Source: Aquatica leii
Lineage: Eukaryota > Arthropoda > Insecta > Coleoptera > Lampyridae
Assembly (NCBI GenBank): GCA_035610365.1
Contig: CM069435.1
Location: 90,057,389-90,121,388 of the forward strand
DNA length: 64,000 bases
Direction of reading: 5' to 3'
The notes below the pieces were generated by a model. That model did not search any database and had not been told where the DNA came from. It was given only the letters and a program-made list of their open reading frames with translations. Below, piece after piece: positions 48,501 through 60,960 of this stretch; position 1 is the first letter of the stretch, and each line of letters opens with the position of its first letter. The position numbers and the translations under genes are program-made.

Positions 48501-50740
48501 ATTGCGGGTTAGTTGATTTAGACGATTGAACTAATTTGAACGAAGCAGAAATAAGTTTTGAGAAGTAATCCAGCTATACATGAAAAAAAAACAAAAGCAG
48601 CCCACGGCCTGCTTATCCCGAAAATGTAAATTAGGCATAAAAAAATGAGAAATTAGGCGCAAATGCAAATAAAAGATTAAGATTGAAGTAGGTAAGAGCC
48701 AAAGGCATTTTAATCTAAAGAATAAAGGGGGTCGGCACCCCTGCAAAAAGAGGCGCTAGTAAAAGGATTATATTTACATAATCGGTATATTATCATATTC
48801 TAAACGTGTTTTGGTTTTTACAATGTCTTTACAACCATTTTCTGCCTTTCGAAGTCACTCGAGTGTGAGCTTTTTTGTCTTTATTGTATTATCGAGGGGG
48901 GTTGTGTTCCGACCTCAAAAAAACAAAAAAACAAAAATGAGCGGGGCTAATAAAAATGTTATCGACGCAATCTTAGATTTCCACGGAAAAAATGCATTGG
49001 GGAAAATTTAGTTTTTCGTGGTGCATAAAAAGCGCTTGCGTGTTAAGATTTTCCCTTCTCCCGCTACACCTCTCTGTCTAACAATATTGATTTTCATATT
49101 ATGTCTCTTTGTCCAACTTTAGTACTGACCTCCGATACGTCAAATTTTATTCACCAGGACATCGATTTTTTCATATTTTTTTTCTCGTTACTCGGGACGG
49201 AGAAATTTTCCAAATAATTTATTAATTTTCCTTCTTCGTCGGCGTCGTTCTTGTCTACAACGTTCCAGACGTAGTAGGCGCTGACTAAAATAAAACATAA
49301 TTAAGTACGCTGAATTTTTTAAAAACCCGAATGGGTTAATTCGAATTCATAAATTACAAAACGATTACGCAATTAAAAACAACAGAAAGTTTAATACTTA
49401 AAAATAGGTCAGTTTGGGTTTGTCAATTGTTAACTAATTGGTATTTAAATTTGTAACCGAATTAAGCGGTGTTGTTTAAAACTTTTGCACTTTTTTTGGT
49501 ATTAGCCGGTTACAGTTTTTTAACTTAACGGCATTAATTGTGCAACCGATGTAACCGGTTTTGGTTAAAGTAATAAGTTAAAGGTACATTAATGTACACT
49601 TAATCAAACTTCTGAGTTAACCAATTAATTTAAAATTTGCAGAATTTGAAAAATTAAAATTTGTCAAAGTGTTTACTGTTATCTACAGGAAATGAAACAG
49701 GTTCTTCGGCTTACCAGTCCACTCACTTTTACATTTTGTTTTTTTTTTATTCTCAACCCGCTGCGATTTCCGCATTAGTCCATGACCTTGAAATTGTAGA
49801 AAACTAACGCCCTAAGAAAATATCATTTAAGCCCTCTCGAAAATAACTCGAAGCTTTTTTTCCTTCGTATTTTTGTGGCGTCATTAACATGTGAACACAT
49901 GTGGATTTTATAATGTGCCACAGACAGACGTGAGCGACCAAAGAATTTTTGGTAATATCGGGGACCCTGGTGCATTACGCAACGTTTTCGTTTTCGCTTA
50001 GAAAATTGCTACTACTTCATTTCGAGACGATGACGCGTCTAAAAACAAACGAACATTTGCATGGCCAACTAGTAAAACACGAACATATGTTGTTTTTTTA
50101 CGCTGTACTCTAGAAATTGCACCATTTGACTACGCCATCGTATTTTTTTTAAATAATATTCGATTATCCAATTATCGCATTAACCGAAACAACGCTTAAA
50201 CAAAGCGAAGTGGGCCCCGCAGCCACTTTCAAATAGTAGCAATTACGCTTTTAATTGCCACTTCTTATAATTAATTGGAGAAAAATCTAGCTCGAAATTA
50301 GTTTTTGGCTAAAAAAAAATAACCAATTACAAATGCAATTAGATCTTAAAAGTCGAAAAAAATATGCCTCTTTTAACAAGACAATCACTACACCGACAAA
50401 AACGCTAATACGGCTAACTAAATTTCCTTGGCAATTAATTTTTATCAACAACCGTTAATAACAAAATAATTAATTCAAAACAAACTGTTAACTACAAACA
50501 AAAGGTAATTTTGTGTCGTGCACCAAAAAAAAAACGTAAAAGTCGTTACCTTGAGCATTATTGAAAACGGTAGGAAACAAATGAAAAACGAAGCAAAAAA
50601 AAAGTCACAAATTTTCATAAACTGCGATGATTAGTCGATTTGTTCGCAATTTCGAAACTTGACGTTTCGCTGATTGAATCCGTATAAGAATTTTTTTGAC
50701 TGACGCGTAAATTCAATTTGTTTTGTTATTATTAATAAAT
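48501..50740. other. Mixed-composition part of intron 2, a few AACCGGTT sites
   Basis: Balanced to A/T-rich single-copy sequence. Near 49500-49570 a few GCCGGTTACAG and TAACCGGTTTTGG phrases recall arrays E1/E2. A CpG-richer patch spans about 49860-50110. Frames at 48531-48746 (minus) and 48811-49011 (plus) have no recognisable domain and are not called. Confidence 0.4.
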
Positions 50741-52130
50741 CCGATACAAAAGTTAGGTTATAAACGAAAAAAAAAGTCAATTCGTTTGCAAGAAGCGTAA
50801 ATTAATGTTTCTGATAAAAAAAACTTAAACGTATTATGTTAGGTTTAAAGATAGGTTAAGTTAAGATACAATAAAATTTAAAAACAATTTGGATACGTAA
50901 AATTTAGGTGTAGGTTAGGTTAATGTATAAAGTTTATAGGTTGGAGCTTAAACATTCGCTTTTAAAGTTATGTTTTGTAGTTTTCGGTTATGAATTCTAA
51001 GTTGGGTTTTTTTAAAAAGCTAAGTTTTGATATCGTTTTAGGTAACAGTATTAATTGACTTGCAAAAATAAGTTATTGCTAGTTTAATTTAAAAATTGAA
51101 TTTGTTAAGTCGGCTTAAATACTGAAAATTGTTTAGGGGAAAGTAAAGCTAAAAAAATAGAAGAAGGTTAGTTTAAGGTTATATTGTCTCAACGCAACGA
51201 AGACAAGTTTTAATTATCATCATTCACTCATTGTGTAATTTTATTTATTTAATTTAATTAAGTTAAGTGAGATTTGGTATAAGTCAGATTGCACTGATTA
51301 AGTTTCAAAAAGTCAAAGTTATGCTTCTGTTAGTTAAGTTAAGTTTTGATTTTAGGTTGCTTTGTATTTTAGGTTAAACTTTGTGTTAAATCTTTGTGTC
51401 TGTTGTTATTTAGTGTTAAGCTTGGTTTTTAATTCTAATCTTAGGTCTCGTTTCTTTGATTTTAGCTTTTTTTTAAATGTTGTAAGTATATGGTTAAGTT
51501 GAGTCAAATTCAAATGTTAGTTGAATTTATTGACGTACTTTGGAACTGAAACATGTTTTAACGTAATTAGGTTTAAAAACGAGTATCTAACTAGGGTACG
51601 TTTAGAAACCTTAAGATGGATTTTTATCGTCTTGAAAAATATTGAGTAAAATTCAAATTTTGAGTTAGTTTGCATTTTAGGTTGAACTGTTTTTCTAAAT
51701 TTTGGTTAACTTAGGTTTAAAAACGTAAGCAGTTAAGTTACAATAATTTTTTTTAGATTACCGAGCTTAATGGATTTGATTTTTTTAAATGTTAGTTGCA
51801 GATTAAGGTTTAGTTAAAGTAGGTGTTTTTGGTAATTTGGTAAATTGAAGTTTTAACTTGAAAAACGCGTACAGTAATGTTTTTGGCATATTTTGAAGTA
51901 TAGACTTTCTTTTAAATGTACAAATGTACAAATGTTTGCTAAGAATTTTTGTTAAGATCAATTAAAGCAAAATTTTTGTTAGGTTTGAGTTTTTGATTTA
52001 TTTTCTCTTGCTGTAATTTAGATTAAAAAATCCAAAACACTGAACAACAAAACCAAAAAGTTTTATTTAAAAAACAAACCTAGGTTGAAAGTGTCGAATA
52101 TTAAGTTAGGTTACGCAAACTAATCAAACA
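50741..52130. repeat. GTTAGGTTAAGTT-rich decayed repeat in intron 2
   Basis: Words such as TTAGGTTAAGTT, GTTAAGTTAAG and TAGGTTAAACT recur throughout on the top strand at irregular spacing (for example near 50750, 50845, 50910, 51330, 51370, 51480 and 52085). It recalls the wording of array A but I cannot align a fixed monomer. No gene. Confidence 0.4.
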
Positions 52131-52932
52131 TTTCAAGTCGACAAAATTGCAAACAGATTCGCAGCAGACAAAGTCAGCTTCTCGGAAATCGATAAAATTG
52201 TCGTTAGCTAAAATTATTTTTTTTTAAAGTTTCTAATTTAAAATAATTCGTCGAGTTGGCGGTGCTCGCTTTGACGTAATAAACGTAAAGTATAATAAAG
52301 GAAAATACTTTCAATTTCCTCTCCTAATAAAAATCAAGTAAGCCAAATGGTTCGTCAGAGATTGAAAGTGACAATGTAATTAAGAAAAGAAACGAACAAG
52401 GAAAAATGTGTATAAATCCTCTCAAACCAGGTTGACTGTAATATTTTTTTCTGTAGGTTAATTTTAGCCCCCGCGTCTGAAACTTCCTTTCATGGCCTAC
52501 TTGTGTCGAACCGTTATTCTGCGAATTAATTAATTAATTAGTTGCGCAATGAACTTGACGTTGGGGTTGAACCGTGAAAAATGCATTTTTGGATTTACGA
52601 GACGTCGAAAGTGACTGGTTGAAATCGACCTACGCTGTGCCATTTTAATCATAAACCAAAAATTTGACAGAAAAAATTGTACAATATCGATAATAACTAA
52701 GACAGCTGAACTTCGTCTGGGGGTAGTTTTAGGGGTGAGGCCACGACCTTGCCGTTGCCATGAAAACCAGACAACGCTTACCCCCACTTTTCTTTAACCT
52801 GGGAAAAATATGTTGAGAATTTTTTTTTTACTATTATGGAAATTTTCATTATTTACAGAATCTGATACGTTTGGAAAAAATTGTTGTGAAATTGAATTTT
52901 TTTCGTTTATTTATTAATACGTTTTGTTACAG

Positions 52933-53047
52933 CAATGCGGACAACACGGCAAAGACGATTATCCTAATTGGACGAGGACCTCCATGGGCATGAACAAGCA
53001 AGGATATGAGTCGAAAATGAATGAAAATCAACATCACATGCAGAAAG
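52933..53047 (+). CDS. Unidentified host protein, coding exon 3 (residues 155-192 plus one base)
   Basis: The exon starts after TTTTGTTACAG and ends at GAAAG/GTAATT, 115 bases, leaving phase 1. It reads QCGQHGKDDYPNWTRT, then SMGMNKQGYESK and ends NENQHHMQK. It is hydrophilic, rich in Gln, Asn, His and Met, and similar in character to exon 2, so both belong to the same low-complexity yet ordered-looking N-terminal region. Frame continuity with exon 2 supports it. The next exon must lie beyond 64000. The single CxxQH-like start is not a zinc finger. Confidence 0.78.
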
Positions 53048-53199
53048 GTAATTTTCTTTTGTTACTCGCGAGCCAGCGCCCGCCAATTGGTGGGACGTGG
53101 TGCGAAGCCAGCGGTAGCGCCATCTACAAAAAGCGATTAATCGTTAATCCTACGCCTTTTCTACAGACTTTCGTTAATTTTTTTAAATAAAACATAATT

Positions 53200-54240
53200 G
53201 CAGTTAGCGTTGTTTTTTATCTTAAATTTATCTTAACTTCAATCATGTTCTAGATTTTTATTTCTTAGTAATTTCTAAGACTATAATTAATTACAAAAAC
53301 AAAAAAAATCGTTTTTAAAGCTTTATTGTTTTTGTTAATTTTTATTTTCTCAAAAGCTTTATTTAACAATAGTCTTTTATGAAAACGAAACATGTATGTA
53401 TTTAAAGTGTCTTAGATCCAGTCTAACTTTTTTGTTTCCTTTTCTTTAATCGCAAGGGACATTGCAGTAATTATTTATTCCTAAACTTACTTTATTGATT
53501 GATTCGTAACTTCTCAATAATTGCTAATTACAACAAAATCTACCTAAGTTGTAAAATCTTGTTTTAAGATAATCTAGGTTTAGTTAAACTTTGGTTAAAG
53601 TAAAAGTAACCATAGTTAATTGTCATATTGGGGTGTTCTTTTTTTACGACAAATTTCTGAAATTCCAAAGATTTAAAATAGCAAACGGTTTATCTTGGCT
53701 AACTTTTTAAACTTTAGTTCTAGATAATTTAATTTTAATTAAAAAAAATATGTCAAATCTAAAATAAAAAAATTCTTAGTGTGGAAAAATCAATTTTTAG
53801 ACAATAATGAAGTTTGATTTAGTAATCGACCGATTAATTACTTTATTAATTATTGTATTGTTTATTCACGTAATCAGCTATGTAATGAATCAAATTAGCG
53901 GTGGTCATTCACACGTTTAGATTGTTTTTTTTAAATTTTATTATCCATATCCAACTATTGTGAACAAAACGTTGTTTGTATGTATTTTAACCTTTGGGAA
54001 TCGTACAGGTAAAACCTACTATTTTTTTAAGTTACAAAAACACTTGTTAAAAGTATTTTGCATTCTGCTGGCTAGGTGACTATAGTTCAGTACATCTACA
54101 TATCAAGAAAACTTATTTACTTAACAACAAAATCAAATGCTTCTAGAATTTGTCATTCAAAAAACCAAAGTACCAAAAAAAAATTTTTTTGATATTGTAA
54201 TTTTAGAGTTAGGCGTAGTTTTAATTATTTATTTATAATT
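53200..54240. other. A/T-rich intronic stretch, nothing recognised
   Basis: No clear repeat phrase, gene or motif cluster. Composition is A/T-rich throughout. Confidence 0.5.
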
Positions 54241-57200
54241 TGTAACTCTGTTATATAAAATAATACGAAACCGCATACCTACGTTATTCTGTTAAGGCTT
54301 AGTGCAATCAAACCTATATCACTTTTGCTGATTGTCAGTTTTTTGCCATACAAAAATTGACAATAAAACAAAAACGATTGTAGCCTACTACAACATTTTA
54401 CGTGTGTAATCTTACAACTTATTAAGAAAACAGACACGGAAGCTACTTGTTTTAGATTGCTTTTAAAATTCTTTCTTAATTTATTGTTTTCATTGTCATT
54501 TTGTATAAAAAAAACATAGAACCGCAATTGTTATTGTATCAAAACAAAAAGTTTAAATGCCTTTTGGTGAGTCTTTTTGTTACCGTACAAAAATTGCCAA
54601 TAAAACAGAAACCTACTTCCGTCGTAGCCCATTGCCACATTTTTCTTGAGTAATTTTTGAATTTACTCCAAAAACAGTTATAGAGACTCTTGGTTTTAGA
54701 TTTTTTAAGTATTTTGTATTTTATTGTTTTTATTGCCATTTTGAAAAAAAATGAAGAAAAACAGAACTGCAAAGGTTGTTGTGCTAAAAAAACAAATTCA
54801 AAAAAGTTTAGATGGTTTTTGATGATCGTCAACTTTTTATCTTGCAAACATTTAAAATTTATTCAAAAAACAGTCATGAAAGCTCTTGGTTTTTTGTTTT
54901 TTTAATTGTTTCATTGCAATTTTGTTAAAAAAAACTATAGAACGGTGAATGTTATTGTGTTAAAATTAAGTGCAAAAAATTCAGGTGACTTTTACTGATA
55001 GTCTGATTGTTACATTTTTATTATACAAAAATCAGCAATAAAACAAAAACTTATTTTGATCATAGTACCTACGCTACGACATTTTTGTAGAAATCGAAAC
55101 TTTTGGTTCGAAATTTTTTTGAATTTCTAAACATTTAATTGTTTGACTAGAAAGGCATCGGCCATAAATCCATCATCAGCCGTTTTCGACCCTATTTTGA
55201 ATATAGACTTCCTCCACCGGTCAACCACTTCATTATGGGTCTACTTGTGCTTCGACTTTTTTCCAATAAAGCAGCACTCTCTTTAGTAGTTTTTGATTGA
55301 CACCGAGTTCGTTTATGATGTCTTTGAAAGTCCATTTTTTACGCCCGTGTGTAATCACCGCTAATATACACTGGTTGTATAGTTTTATTTTTAGGCGCAT
55401 TTATTTATTTCAAAAACAGACATAAAGTCTTTTCGTTTTGGTTTTTTGTTTTTTTATTGATTCACTACAATTTTGTATAAAAAAATATCGGTCATAGACT
55501 TATTATCAGCTGTCTTCGATCCTATTTTGGCTATAGGTATTCTCCATAGTTCTCTGTTTTATGCTTCTCTGTACCATCACAGCCCTACCGTCCAACCATC
55601 TCATCATGGGTCTATTTGTGCTTGGGCTTTTGTCCAATGGAACAACACTCTTTTTATTGGTTTTTGATTGACACCGATATTGTTTATGATGTCTCTGGTG
55701 AAAGTCTATTTTTCACACTCGTATGTGAATATACACTGGTTGTATAGTTTTACTTTTAGGTATATTAGTAACCTCATCTGCATTACGTCTTTTAATTTTC
55801 CGTATGGCGCTCATAGCTTACTACATTTTAGAATTTATTTCAAAACTGACACGAAGCGTCTTGGTTTTAGGTTTTTGTTTGTTTTTTCACTGTTTGATTA
55901 CAATTTTGTTAAAAAAATATATAGAACCGAGAATCTTATTGTGGTAAAATTAAGTGCAAAAGATTCAGGTGGCTTTTGCTGATCGTCTGATTATTAGTTT
56001 TTTATTATACAAAAATCAGCAATAAAACAAAAACTTATTTTGATCATAGTACCTACGCTACGACATTTTTGTAGAAATCGAAACTTTTGGTTCGAAATTT
56101 TTTTGAATTTCTAAACATTTAATTGTTTGACTAGAAAGGCATCGGCCATAAATCCTCTCCTTACTCTCCTTACTGGTTTTTGATTGACACCGAGGTTGTT
56201 TATGATGTTTTTGAAAGTCCTTTTTTCAGGTAGCTTTTGCTTATCGTATTATTATTAGTTTTATAAAAAAACTCAGCAATAAAACAAAAACTTATTCTAA
56301 TCATAGTACACTACGACATTTTTGTGTGATTTTAAGACTTATGTAGAAACGAAAACTTTTGGTTTTAAACTTTTTTGAATTTTTGAAAAATATCAGTTAT
56401 ATACAACATTTTACGTGTGTAATCTTACAACTTATTAAGAAAACAGACACGGAAGCTACTTGTTTTAGATTTTTTTTTTAAATTCTTTCTTAATTTATTG
56501 TTTTCATTGCCATTTTGTATAAAAGAAACAAAGCATAGAACTGCAATTGTTATTGTATCAAAACAAAAAGTTTAAATGCCTTTTGGTGATCGTCTTTTTG
56601 TTACCGTACAAAAATTGCCAATAAAACAGAAACCTACTTCCGTCATAGCTCATTGCCACGTTTTTCTTGAGTAATTTTTAAATTTACTCCAAAAACGGTT
56701 ATAGAGACTCTTGGTTTTAGATTTTTTAAGTATTTTTTATTTTATTGTTTTTATTGCCATTTTGAAAAAAAAATGAAGAAAAACAGAACTGCAAAGGTTG
56801 TTGTGCTAAAAAAACAAATGCAAAAAAGTTTAGATGGTTTTTGATGATCGTCAACTTTTTATCTTGCAAAGATTTAAAATTTATTCAAAAAACAGACATG
56901 AAAGCTCTTGCTTTTTCTTTTTTTTTTTTCATTGTTTCATTGCAATTTTGTTAAAAAACCTATAGAACGGCGAATGTTATTGTGTTAAAATTAAGTGCAA
57001 AAAATTCAGGTGACTTTTACTGATAGTCTGATTGTTACATTTTTATTATACAAAAATCAGCAATAAAACAAAAACTTATTTTGATCATAGTACCTACGCT
57101 ACGACATTTTTGTAGAAATCGAAACTCTTGGTTCGAAACTTTTTTGAATTTCTAAACATACAGTTATTTGACTAGAAAGGCATCGGCCATAAATCCATCA

Positions 57201-60200
57201 TCAGCCGTTTTCAACCCTATTTTGGATATAGACTAACCAACCACTTCATTATGGGTCTACTTGTGCTTTGACTTTTTTCCAATAAACCAGCACTCTTCTT
57301 AGTAGTTTTTGATTGACACCGAGTTCGTTTATGATGTCTTTGAAAGTCCATTTTTTACGCCCGTGTGTAATCACCGCTAATATACACTGGTTGTATAGTT
57401 TTATTTTTAGACGCATTTATTTATTTTAAAAACAGACACAAAGTCTTTTCGTTTTCGTTTTTTGTTTTTTATATTGATTCACTACAATTTTGCAAAAAAA
57501 AAGATATCGGTCATAGACTTATTATCAGCTGTCTTCGATTTTATTTTGGATATAGGTTTTCTGCATAGTTCTCTTTTTTTTCTGTTTTGTGTTTCTCTGT
57601 ACCATCACAGCCCTACCGTCCAACCATCTGATCATGGGTCTACTTGTGCTTGGGCTTTTTTCCGATAGAACAACACTCTTTTTATTGGTTTTTGATTGAC
57701 ACCGATATTGTTTATGATGTCTTTCGTGAAAGTCTATTTTTCACACTCGTATGTAATCGCCTGTAATATACACTGGTTGTATAGTTTTACTTTTAGGTAT
57801 ATTAGTAACCTCATCTGCATTACGTCTTTTATTTTTTCGTATGGCGCTTATAGCTTACTACATTTTAGAGTTTATTTCAAAAACTGACACGAAGCCTCTT
57901 GGTTTTAGGTTTTTGTTTTTTTTTCGCTGTTTTATTGCAAAAAAAAATATTTAGAACTGCGAATGTTATTGTGGTAAAATTAAGTGCAAAAGATTCAGGT
58001 GGCTTTTGCTGATCGTCTGATTATTAGTTTTTTATTATACAAAAATCAGCAATAAAACAAAAACTTATTCTGATCATAGTACGCTACGACATTTTTGTGT
58101 GATTTTAAGACTTATGTAGAAACGAAAACTCTTGGTTTTAAACTTTTTTGAAAAATATCAGTTATTTGACTAGAAAGGCATCGGCCATAAACTCATCACC
58201 AGCTGTCTTCGAGCCTATTTTGGATATAGGTTTTTTCCATAGTTCTTTGTTATTTTCTGTTTTGTGCTTCTCTGTACCATCACGGCCCTACCGTACAACC
58301 ACCTCATCATGGGTCTACTTGTGCTTCGACTTTTTTCCAATAGAACAACATTCTTTTTGATTGACACCGAGATTGTTTATGATGTCTTTAGTGAAAGTCT
58401 ATTTTTCACACTCGTATGTAATCACCGGTAATATACACAGTTTTGTAAAAAAAACTATAGAATCGTAAATGTTATTGTGTTTAAATAAGTGCAAAAAATT
58501 TAGTTAGTTTTTGCTGATCGTCTTATTATTAGTTTTTTATTATACCGAAACAGCAATAAAACAAAACTTATTTTGATCGTAGTACACTACGACATTTTTG
58601 AGTAATTTTAAAACGTACGTAGAAACGGAAATTCTTGGTATTAAACTTTTTTGAATTTTTGATAGATATCTGTTATTTGACTAGAAATGCATCGGTCATA
58701 GACTCACGTATATGACTTTTTTTAATTGCAGGTTTTTGGCCTTACAAAAATTGACAATAAAACAAAAACGGTTGTAGCCTACTACAACATTTTACGTGTG
58801 TAATCTTACAACTTACTAAGAAAACAGACACGGAAGCTACTTGTTTTAGATTGTTTTTAAAAACTCTTTTTTAATTTATTGTTTTCATTGCCATTTTGTA
58901 TAAAAGAAACAAAAGCATAGAACTGCAATTGTTATTGTATCAAAACAAAAATTGCTAATAAAACAGAAACCTACTTCCATCGTAGGTCATTGCCACATTT
59001 TTCTTGAGTAATTTTTGAATTTACTCCAAAAACAGTTATAGAGATTCTTGGTTTTAGATTTTTTAAGTCTTTTTTATTTTATTGTTTTTATTGCCATTTT
59101 GAAAAAAAAATGAAGAAAAACAGAACTGCAAAGGTTGTTGTGCTAAAAAAACAAATGCAAAAAAGTTTAGATGATTTTTGATGATCGTCAACTTTTTATC
59201 TTGCAAAGATTTAAAATTTATTCAAAAAACAGTCATGAAAGCTCTTGGTTTTTTGTTTTTTTCATTGTTTCATTGCAATTTTGTTAAAAAAACTATAGAA
59301 CGGCGAATGTTATTGTGTTAAAATTAAGTGCAAAAAATTCAGGTGACTTTTGCTGATAGTCTGATTGTTAGTTTTTTATTATACAAAAATCAGCAATAAA
59401 ACAAAAACTTATTTTGATCATAGTACCTACGCTACGACATTTTTGTAGAAATCGAAACTCTTGGTTCGAAACTTTTTTGAATTTCTAAACATTCAATTAT
59501 TTGACTAGAAAGGCATCGGCCATAAATCCATCATCAGCCGTTTTTGACCCTATTTTGGATATAGACTTCCTCCACCGGTCAACCACTTCAGTATGGGTCT
59601 AATTGTGCTTCGACTTTTTTCCAATAAAGCAGCACTCTCCTTAGTAGTTTTTGATTGACACCGAGTTTGTTTATGATGTCTTTGAAAGTCCATTTTTTAC
59701 GCCCGTGTGTAATCACCGCTAACATACACTAGTTGTATAGTTTTATTTTTAGGCGCATTTATTTATTTCAAAAACAGACACAAAGTCTTTTCGTTTTGGT
59801 TTTTTGGTTTTTTTATTGATTCACTACAATTTTGTAAAAAAAAGATATCGGTCATAGACTTATTATCAGCTGTCTTCGATCCTATTTTGGGTATAGATTT
59901 TCTTCATAGTTCTCTGTTTTTTTTCTGTTTTGTGCTTCTCTGTACCATCACAGCCCCTACCGTCCAACCATCTGATCATGGGTCTACTTGTGCTTGGGCT
60001 TTTTTCCAATAGAACAACATTCTTTTTGATTCACACTAAGATTCTTTATGATGTCTTTGGTGAAAGTTTATTTTTCACACTCGTATGTAATCACCGGTAA
60101 TATACACAGTTTTGTAAAAAAAAAACTATAGAATCGTAAATGTTATTGTGTTAAAATTAAGTGCAAAAAATTTAGGTAGTTTCTACTGATCGTCTTATTA

Positions 60201-60960
60201 TTAGTTTTTTATTATACCGAAACAGCAATAAAACAAAACTTATTTTGATCATAGTACACTACGACATTTTTGAGTAATTTTGAAACGTATGTAGAAACAG
60301 AAATTCTTGGTATTAAACTTTTTTGAATTTTTGATAAAAATTTTGTAAAAAAAACCATAGAACCGTGAATGTTATTGCGTTAAAACTAAGTGCAAAAAAG
60401 TTCGGGTGGCTTTTGCTCGTGGTTTAATTATTAGTTTTTTATTATACAAAAATCAGCAATAAAACATAAACTGATACTGATCATAGTACACTACGACATT
60501 TTGTGTTTGTGTGTTTGTCTTTTAGAAACTATGTAGAAACGGAAACTCTTGGTTTTAAACTTTTTTGAATTTTTGATAAATATTTGTTATTTGACTACAA
60601 AAACATCGGTCATAGACTCATCATCAGGCACCTTCGATCCTATATTGAATTTAGGTTTTCCCCATAGTTCTCTGTTTTTTTTCTGTTTTGTGCTTCTTTG
60701 TACCGTCACAGCCCAACGGTCCAACCACCTCATCATGGGTCTACTTGTGCTTCGGCTTTTTTCCAATAGGGCAGCATTCTTCTTATTAGTTTTTGACACT
60801 GAGTTTGTTGATTTGGTGAAATTCTATTTTACACACCCATACGTTATCACCGGTAATATACACTGGTTGTAAAATTTTATTTTTAGGTACATTGGTAACT
60901 TCATCTGTACTACGTCTTTTAATTTTCCGTATGCCGCTCATAGCTTACTACATTTCGGTG
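54240..60960. repeat. Array H, three higher-order units of about 2.0-2.4 kb
   Basis: The block with TTTTACGTGTGTAATCTTAC occurs at about 54396, 56410 and 58790. The block with ATCGGTCATAGACTTATTAT occurs at about 55488, 57507 and 59848. These give shifts of about 2.02 and 2.35 kb. Inside each unit, shorter related segments alternate, marked by CAGCAATAAAACAAAAACTT and by CATCGGCCATAAA (about 55157, 56145, 57181, 58180 and 59515). Copies are close to each other (many long exact stretches), so this array is younger than arrays A-G. The unit carries a short protein-like relic on the minus strand. Confidence 0.88.
60587..60799 (-). pseudogene. LINE C-terminus-like relic inside array H
   Basis: A minus-strand frame reads SRPMMRWLDR, then VQRSTKQ and RELWGK. 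It resembles the G-R-P-x-x-R-W-x-D plus Trp pattern found near the C-terminus of RTE/CR1-type LINE proteins. The same segment recurs with changes at about 55218, 55594, 57240, 57624, 58298, 59581 and 59966, so it is part of the tandem unit. The likeness is short and the assignment is tentative. No complete gene is present. Confidence 0.3.

Larger units (their letters stand above)
44645..52932 (+). other. Intron 2 of the host gene (8288 bp)
   Basis: GTAAAT donor at 44645 and TTTTGTTACAG acceptor ending at 52932. The content is mostly A/T-rich DNA, described in separate entries. No additional exon was recognised, but a small or alternative exon could be missed. Confidence 0.75.

Noticed and set aside
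52530..52787. 85-codon minus-strand frame in intron 2
   Set aside because: No domain, and it lies just before exon 3 in DNA that may be conserved for other reasons.
52933..53047. Zinc finger in exon 3
   Set aside because: Only one Cys is present near the start and the His residues are not at finger spacing.
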